From Phascolarctobacterium sp. (GTDB lineage: Bacteria; Bacillota; Negativicutes; Acidaminococcales; Acidaminococcaceae), in contig DXVZ01000161.1 of the NCBI GenBank assembly GCA_019417125.1, positions 2,559-27,449 of the forward strand: a stretch of DNA of 24,891 bases, written 5' to 3'. The position numbers were made by a program, and so were the translations under genes. Below, one piece after another: positions 21,003-24,891 of the stretch. Each line of letters begins with the position of its first letter. Within the stretch, counting starts at the first letter, position 1. The notes below the pieces were generated by a model. It made no database searches. It saw nothing but the letters and a program-made list of their open reading frames with translations, and was not told where the DNA came from.

Positions 21003-22721
21003 ATGTCTGAAGAAAAAAAGCTTCAAGAAGAACTCGAAAGAGGCAGAGAACTTGAAATGCAGTACGAAGAAGCCCCGCTTCAAAGAATTGCTGAGGAAAA
21101 AGCGGCTTATGATGAAAAAGTTGCTAAAGCTACAGCTAAATTTCCTGAACGCAAAGAGGTTGAAGGGCAGCGTATTTACACTCCGCTGGATGTAAAAGAT
21201 TTTGACTACTGCGAAAAACTTGGTTTCCCGGGCATGTATCCGTTTACTCGCGGCGTTCAGCCAACAATGTACCGCGGACGCCTTTGGACGATGCGTGCTT
21301 ACGCCGGTTTTGCAACCGCCGAAGAAACAAACGCGCGTTATAAATATCTGCTGGAAGCAGGGCAGACCGGTCTTTCCGTAGCTATGGACCTGCCGACGCA
21401 GATTGGCCTTGACAGTGACCACGAACTGAGTCACGGCGAAGTTGGTAAAGTAGGCGTAGCCATTGATTCGCTGGCCGATATGGAAGCTTTGTTTGAAGGT
21501 ATTCCTCTTGATAAGGTAAGTACCTCCATGACGATTAACGGCCCGGCGGCGGTACTTTTGGCGATGTATGTAGCGGTTGCTGAAAAACAGGGCGTTAAAC
21601 CCGAACAGCTCCGCGGCACTATCCAAAACGATATTTTGAAAGAGTATATCGCACGCGGCACTTATATTTTCCCGCCGCGTCCATCCATGCGCCTTGTAAC
21701 CGATACTTTCGCTTACTGCTCCAAAAATATTCCTAAATGGAATACTATCAGCGTCGGCGCTTATCATATCCGTGAAGCAGGCGCTTCCGAAGTACAGGAA
21801 ATTGCCTTTGCTTTTGCTAACGCTATGGCGTACATTGATGCCGCAATTAAAGCAGGGCAGAAAGTTGACGATTTTGCACCCGGCATCAGCTGGATTTTCA
21901 CCGCCGGCCTTGACTTTTTCAGCGAAGTTGCCAAATTCCGTGCGGCACGCCGTTTGTGGGCGCGCATTATGAAAGAACGCTATGGCGCAACAGTACCGAA
22001 AGCGCAGATGCTGCGCGTACACGTTCACACTGCCGGCAGCGTACTTACTGCCCAACAGCCTTTGATTAACGCAATCCGCATTACCTGGCAGGCTATGAGC
22101 GCTGTACTTGGTGGTATTCAGTCTATGGCATGCTGTGCTTATGACGAAGCTATTGCCATTCCGACCGAAGAAAGTGCAACTTTGGCGCTGCGTACTCAGC
22201 AATTGCTTGCTTATGAAAGCAATATTGCCAATACGATTGACCCGCTGGCAGGTTCTTATTATGTAGAAAGTTTAACTGACCAGATTGAAAAAGAAGCTTA
22301 TGAATATATTAAGAAGATTGATGAAATGGGCGGCGCAGTTGCAGCAATTGAACATGGTTACATGCAGCAGGAAATGGCAAGCAATGCTTTCAGCGACCAG
22401 CGTGACATTGAAACCGGCAAACGTACCGTTATCGGCGTAAATAAATATGTCGACAACAGTAAAGCAAACGAAAACCAGGAAGTTCTTAGCGTTGACCTTG
22501 CAGTAGGCGAACGCCAGGTAGCACGCCTTGAAAAGATGAAAGCCAACCGCGATAACGAAGCAGTTAAGGCATCGCTTGAAAAACTGCGTGCAGCAGCTAA
22601 AGGCACCGAAAACCTGATGCCGTATTTGATTGACGCCGTTAAGACTTATGCAACCCTCGGCGAAATTTGCGGCGTACTCCGCGAAGAGTTCGGCGAATTT
22701 AAACCTTCGATTTATTATTGA
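21003..22721 (+). CDS. mcmA1: Methylmalonyl-CoA mutase, large (catalytic) subunit
   Basis: This 572-residue TIM-barrel subunit of the two-subunit, adenosylcobalamin-dependent mutase interconverts succinyl-CoA and (R)-methylmalonyl-CoA. Recognisable parts are a charged N-terminal extension (1-50), the substrate-channel segment YPFTRGVQPTMYRGR (79-93), DLPTQIGLDSDHELS (129-143) and AYHIREAGA with the cofactor-facing H255. The B12 domain is absent and is encoded two genes downstream, as in archaeal-type and clostridial enzymes. The residues before the active-site YH are GA, where I would expect SG in many relatives. AAGGAG precedes ATG 21003, 24 bases after the CoA-transferase stop. An MmgE/PrpD gene separates it from its partner subunit. 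Confidence 0.95.
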   Translation: MSEEKKLQEELERGRELEMQYEEAPLQRIAEEKAAYDEKVAKATAKFPERKEVEGQRIYTPLDVKDFDYCEKLGFPGMYPFTRGVQPTMYRGRLWTMRAYAGFATAEETNARYKYLLEAGQTGLSVAMDLPTQIGLDSDHELSHGEVGKVGVAIDSLADMEALFEGIPLDKVSTSMTINGPAAVLLAMYVAVAEKQGVKPEQLRGTIQNDILKEYIARGTYIFPPRPSMRLVTDTFAYCSKNIPKWNTISVGAYHIREAGASEVQEIAFAFANAMAYIDAAIKAGQKVDDFAPGISWIFTAGLDFFSEVAKFRAARRLWARIMKERYGATVPKAQMLRVHVHTAGSVLTAQQPLINAIRITWQAMSAVLGGIQSMACCAYDEAIAIPTEESATLALRTQQLLAYESNIANTIDPLAGSYYVESLTDQIEKEAYEYIKKIDEMGGAVAAIEHGYMQQEMASNAFSDQRDIETGKRTVIGVNKYVDNSKANENQEVLSVDLAVGERQVARLEKMKANRDNEAVKASLEKLRAAAKGTENLMPYLIDAVKTYATLGEICGVLREEFGEFKPSIYY

Positions 22722-22769
22722 TAAATACTAAACAACAATTAACACAGCTTTAGCGAAAGGGGTGTAGAT

Positions 22770-24134
22770 ATGGAAGCTTTAACGAGACATCTCGCAAACC
22801 GTGTTGCAAATATTAAATATGATGATTTATCTGAAAAAACTATTCAGATGACTAAACAATATATTCTTGACTATCTTGGCGTAAGCATCAGAGGCTGGAC
22901 TCAGAAAAATATGGACATCATGTCCAAAACTCTTGGCGTCAGCAAAGACGGTACCGAAGCACTGATGCTTAACGGTAAAAAAGGTGCGGAAAATTCAGTG
23001 CTTTATTCCGCTATGCTTAATGCCGCTGCATCTCATTCTCTCGATTTTGATGACTTGCATAACCCGTCAATCATCCACATGGCCTGTGTAACCGTTCCTT
23101 CCGCACTGGCCGTGGCCGAGGACGAAGAAATGAGCGGTAAAGATATATTGGCGGCTCTTGTTGCCGGCTACGAAGCAGGCGCACGTATCGGTGAATCCGT
23201 TAACCCCGAAGCGTATTATTTCTGGCATACTACATCAACCTGCGGCGTATTTTCTTCGGCAGTAACGGTCGCCAACCTAAAAAAATTTAACACAGACCAA
23301 ATGGTACAGTGCCTTGGTACAGCAGGAACCCAGGCCGCCGGTTTGTGGGAATTTGTAATAGACGGTGCAATGAGCAAAACGCTGCATGTAGGCAAAGCTA
23401 ATTTTGCAGGCATTTTATCTGCAAAACTTACCGAAAACGGTTTTACCGCAGCAGAAAAAATTCTGGAAGGCGATAAAGGTTTCTGCCGCGCGATGCTTGC
23501 CAATCCGCACTGGGAAAAACTTACGGAAGATATCGAAGGCTTTAAGATTGACAACAACTCTTATAAACCTTTTGCCTGCTGCAAGTATACCCATCCGTCA
23601 AGCTATGCGGCTCAGCTGTTAAGAAGCGAACATAATCTTAAACTGGAAGATGTAGAAAAAATTACTATTAGAAGCAACCGCATTGTAAAACAGCTGGTTG
23701 ACAATGCGCATCCTAAAAATCCTTACGGAGCCAAATTCTCAATCCAGTACTGCGTTTCTACAATGATTAAAGACGGCAAACTCGGCATTGACCAGTTTAC
23801 TGACGAAAACCTTGCCAATGCGGAAACCCAGCGCGTAATGCAAAACGTTGAAGTAATTGTAGACCCGAAACTTGACCAGGAATATACTGAACAGCCCGAC
23901 CGCTGGGCAGTAGAACTGACTATTACCGGCAAAGACGGGCAGAAATACGTTAAATTTGTAGAATATCCGAAAGGCGATCCTCCTAATCCGATGAGCTGGG
24001 ACGAAACCGTTGAGAAATTTATGGATCTTTCCGTTCCGGTTTACGGCAAAGAAGTATGCGAAAAACTTTGCAAACTTATTGCTACTTTGGAGGAACACGA
24101 CAACTTTAAAAAAGCATTAGCTGAATGCTTTTAA
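22770..24134 (+). CDS. MmgE/PrpD family protein, role unknown
   Basis: This 454-residue protein is of the family that contains 2-methylcitrate dehydratase (PrpD) and cis-aconitate decarboxylase. Family residues are visible: HSLDFDDLHNPSIIH (89-103, with D92, D94/D95, H97, H103), H153 in FWHTTSTCG, K203 in SKTLHVGKA, and KPFACCKYTH (266-275). The catalytic core therefore looks intact. The usual Thr after the Asp pair is Leu. No methylcitrate synthase or lyase gene lies nearby, so a methylcitrate cycle is not supported. It sits inside the mutase operon between the two mutase subunits; ATG 22770 follows AAAGGGG and the next ribosome site begins a few bases after its stop. Its substrate is unknown; dehydration, isomerisation or decarboxylation of a C4-C7 polycarboxylate are possibilities. 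Confidence 0.88.
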   Translation: MEALTRHLANRVANIKYDDLSEKTIQMTKQYILDYLGVSIRGWTQKNMDIMSKTLGVSKDGTEALMLNGKKGAENSVLYSAMLNAAASHSLDFDDLHNPSIIHMACVTVPSALAVAEDEEMSGKDILAALVAGYEAGARIGESVNPEAYYFWHTTSTCGVFSSAVTVANLKKFNTDQMVQCLGTAGTQAAGLWEFVIDGAMSKTLHVGKANFAGILSAKLTENGFTAAEKILEGDKGFCRAMLANPHWEKLTEDIEGFKIDNNSYKPFACCKYTHPSSYAAQLLRSEHNLKLEDVEKITIRSNRIVKQLVDNAHPKNPYGAKFSIQYCVSTMIKDGKLGIDQFTDENLANAETQRVMQNVEVIVDPKLDQEYTEQPDRWAVELTITGKDGQKYVKFVEYPKGDPPNPMSWDETVEKFMDLSVPVYGKEVCEKLCKLIATLEEHDNFKKALAECF

Positions 24135-24151
24135 CATCAGGAGGAATAAAA

Positions 24152-24544
24152 ATGGAAAAGACAGTTAGAGTTTTGGTTGCCAAACCCGGCCTTGACGGCC
24201 ATGACCGCGGCGCTAAAGTTGTTGCCCGCGCTTTGCGCGACGCAGGGTTTGAAGTAATTTACACCGGCATCAGGCTTACGCCTGAACAGATTGCCGAAGC
24301 TGCTTTGCAGGACGATGTTAACGTCGTTGCATTAAGCCTTCTTTCCGGCGCCCATAACACGCTGTTCCCGAAAGTTGTAGAACTTTTAAAAGAAAAAGGG
24401 CTGAAAGATGTTCTTGTTATCGGCGGCGGCGTTATTCCGGAAGCCGATATTCCGGGGCTGAAAGCTGCAGGCATTGCCGAAGTATTTACTCCGGGCACGC
24501 CGACCGGCAAAATTGTCGATTTTATTAAAGAGCACGTAAAATAA
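24152..24544 (+). CDS. mcmA2: Methylmalonyl-CoA mutase, small B12-binding subunit
   Basis: This 130-residue Rossmann-like cobalamin-binding domain supplies the lower axial His to cobalt. The base-off/His-on signature is complete: D15-x-H17-x-x-G20 in LDGHDRG, then the S-x-L stretch ALSLLSG (60-66) and the GGG turn (91-93). The start is ATG 24152 after AGGAGG; the in-frame ATG at 24125 lies within the end of the preceding gene and has no ribosome site. With the 21003 gene product it forms the active mutase. A strong hairpin without a T-run follows before the epimerase gene. Confidence 0.95.
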   Translation: MEKTVRVLVAKPGLDGHDRGAKVVARALRDAGFEVIYTGIRLTPEQIAEAALQDDVNVVALSLLSGAHNTLFPKVVELLKEKGLKDVLVIGGGVIPEADIPGLKAAGIAEVFTPGTPTGKIVDFIKEHVK

Positions 24545-24551
24545 TAAAGTT

Positions 24552-24582
24552 TTCCGTGAAAGCCTGAGCGGCTTTCACGGAA
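24552..24582 (+). other. Intercistronic stem-loop between mutase small subunit and epimerase
   Basis: A perfect 13-bp stem (24552-24564 with 24570-24582) with loop TGAGC. It is not followed by a T-run, so it is unlikely to be a full intrinsic terminator. It may protect the 3' end of upstream message or mark an RNA processing site. Confidence 0.65.
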
Positions 24583-24611
24583 CTATATAAAATTTTAGGA
24601 GGCGTGTATAT

Positions 24612-24891
24612 ATGTTTAAAGTAATTTGCGTGGACCATGTTGGTATCGCCTGCAAGGACTTGGATGTTTCTAAAAAATTCTACACAGAAATTTTAGGGCT
24701 TCCGTGTTCCGGCGAAGAAACTGTCGAAGAACAGGGCGCTAAAACCGTATTTATTCCCTGCGGCGAAACTTTACTGGAACTTTTGGTTGATATTACCGAA
24801 AACGGCGACGGCCCTATCGGCAGATATATTGCTAAAAACGGGCAAGGCATTCAGCATGTGGCGCTGCGCGTAGACGATATTGAAGCAGCCA
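24612..24891 (+). CDS. mce: Methylmalonyl-CoA epimerase (truncated by window edge)
   Basis: The first 93 residues of a vicinal-oxygen-chelate fold enzyme that interconverts (R)- and (S)-methylmalonyl-CoA. The metal ligands expected in this part are visible: H9 in VDHVGIA, a Glu in LLELLVD (around 54-60), and H82 in QHVALRV. DLDVSKKFYTEILGL (16-30) is the typical glyoxalase-like helix. AGGAGG precedes ATG 24612. It is the last visible gene of the propionate operon; a methylmalonyl-CoA decarboxylase would be the expected next step but is outside the window. Confidence 0.95.
   Translation, partial: MFKVICVDHVGIACKDLDVSKKFYTEILGLPCSGEETVEEQGAKTVFIPCGETLLELLVDITENGDGPIGRYIAKNGQGIQHVALRVDDIEAA

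Noticed and set aside
20601..22202. 533-residue open frame on the minus strand across the CoA-transferase and mutase genes
   Set aside because: It is antisense to two well-supported genes, crosses their boundary, and its translation is Phe/Ser/Arg-rich low-order sequence with no recognisable domain; it follows from codon bias of the plus-strand genes.
24125..24151. Earlier ATG for the B12-binding subunit
   Set aside because: It lies in the end of the preceding gene and upstream of the AGGAGG ribosome site; the family N-terminus fits 24152.

Overview
The window reads as a piece of a chromosome from a diderm Firmicute of the class Negativicutes. The main reasons are two outer-membrane proteins with an N-terminal SLH domain and a C-terminal beta-barrel ending in Phe (OmpM type), together with a T-box leader and many intrinsic terminators. 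A succinate-to-propionate gene set (CoA-transferase, two-subunit methylmalonyl-CoA mutase, epimerase) suggests a succinate-decarboxylating gut member such as Phascolarctobacterium or another Acidaminococcaceae; that placement is inferred from gene content alone. No mobile element, CRISPR array, tRNA or rRNA was seen.

Layout. 1-1883: a gene tail, an MFS exporter and a flavodoxin, closed by a strong terminator. 1890-2684: a universal stress protein behind a structured leader. 2701-8377: two tandem copies of a module made of a LysR-family regulator, a roughly 300-nt transcribed leader, an SLH-porin gene and a terminator. All four promoters in this region carry the same 15-bp dyad (ATAAG-N5-CTAAT type, T-N11-A) 34-35 bp upstream of the -35 box, so the two regulators and two porins look like one cross-wired circuit. 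8445-9066 (minus): xanthine phosphoribosyltransferase. 9194-12444: a T-box leader followed by leuC-leuD-leuB.

12453-12964: a two-hairpin riboswitch-like leader, probably of the guanidine-IV kind, in front of a Gdx/SugE-type SMR exporter. 13044-18251: an ABC importer made of a lipoprotein binding protein, ATPase, fused double permease and a second ATPase. It is preceded by an array of GTTAAAT boxes in exact 11-bp phase, which resembles a Pho box. 18327-19223 (minus): a third LysR-family regulator, divergent from the propionate operon. 19461-24891: class I CoA-transferase, methylmalonyl-CoA mutase large subunit, an MmgE/PrpD-family protein, the mutase B12-binding subunit and the start of methylmalonyl-CoA epimerase, which runs off the window.

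How it works together. The last operon would activate succinate with CoA from propionyl-CoA, isomerise succinyl-CoA to (R)-methylmalonyl-CoA and epimerise it for a decarboxylase not in this window. The MmgE/PrpD gene in the middle has no assigned step. The least explained parts are regulatory: the shared LysR-type operator, the conserved ompM leader RNA, the phased boxes and a 20-nt inverted repeat ahead of the CoA-transferase.
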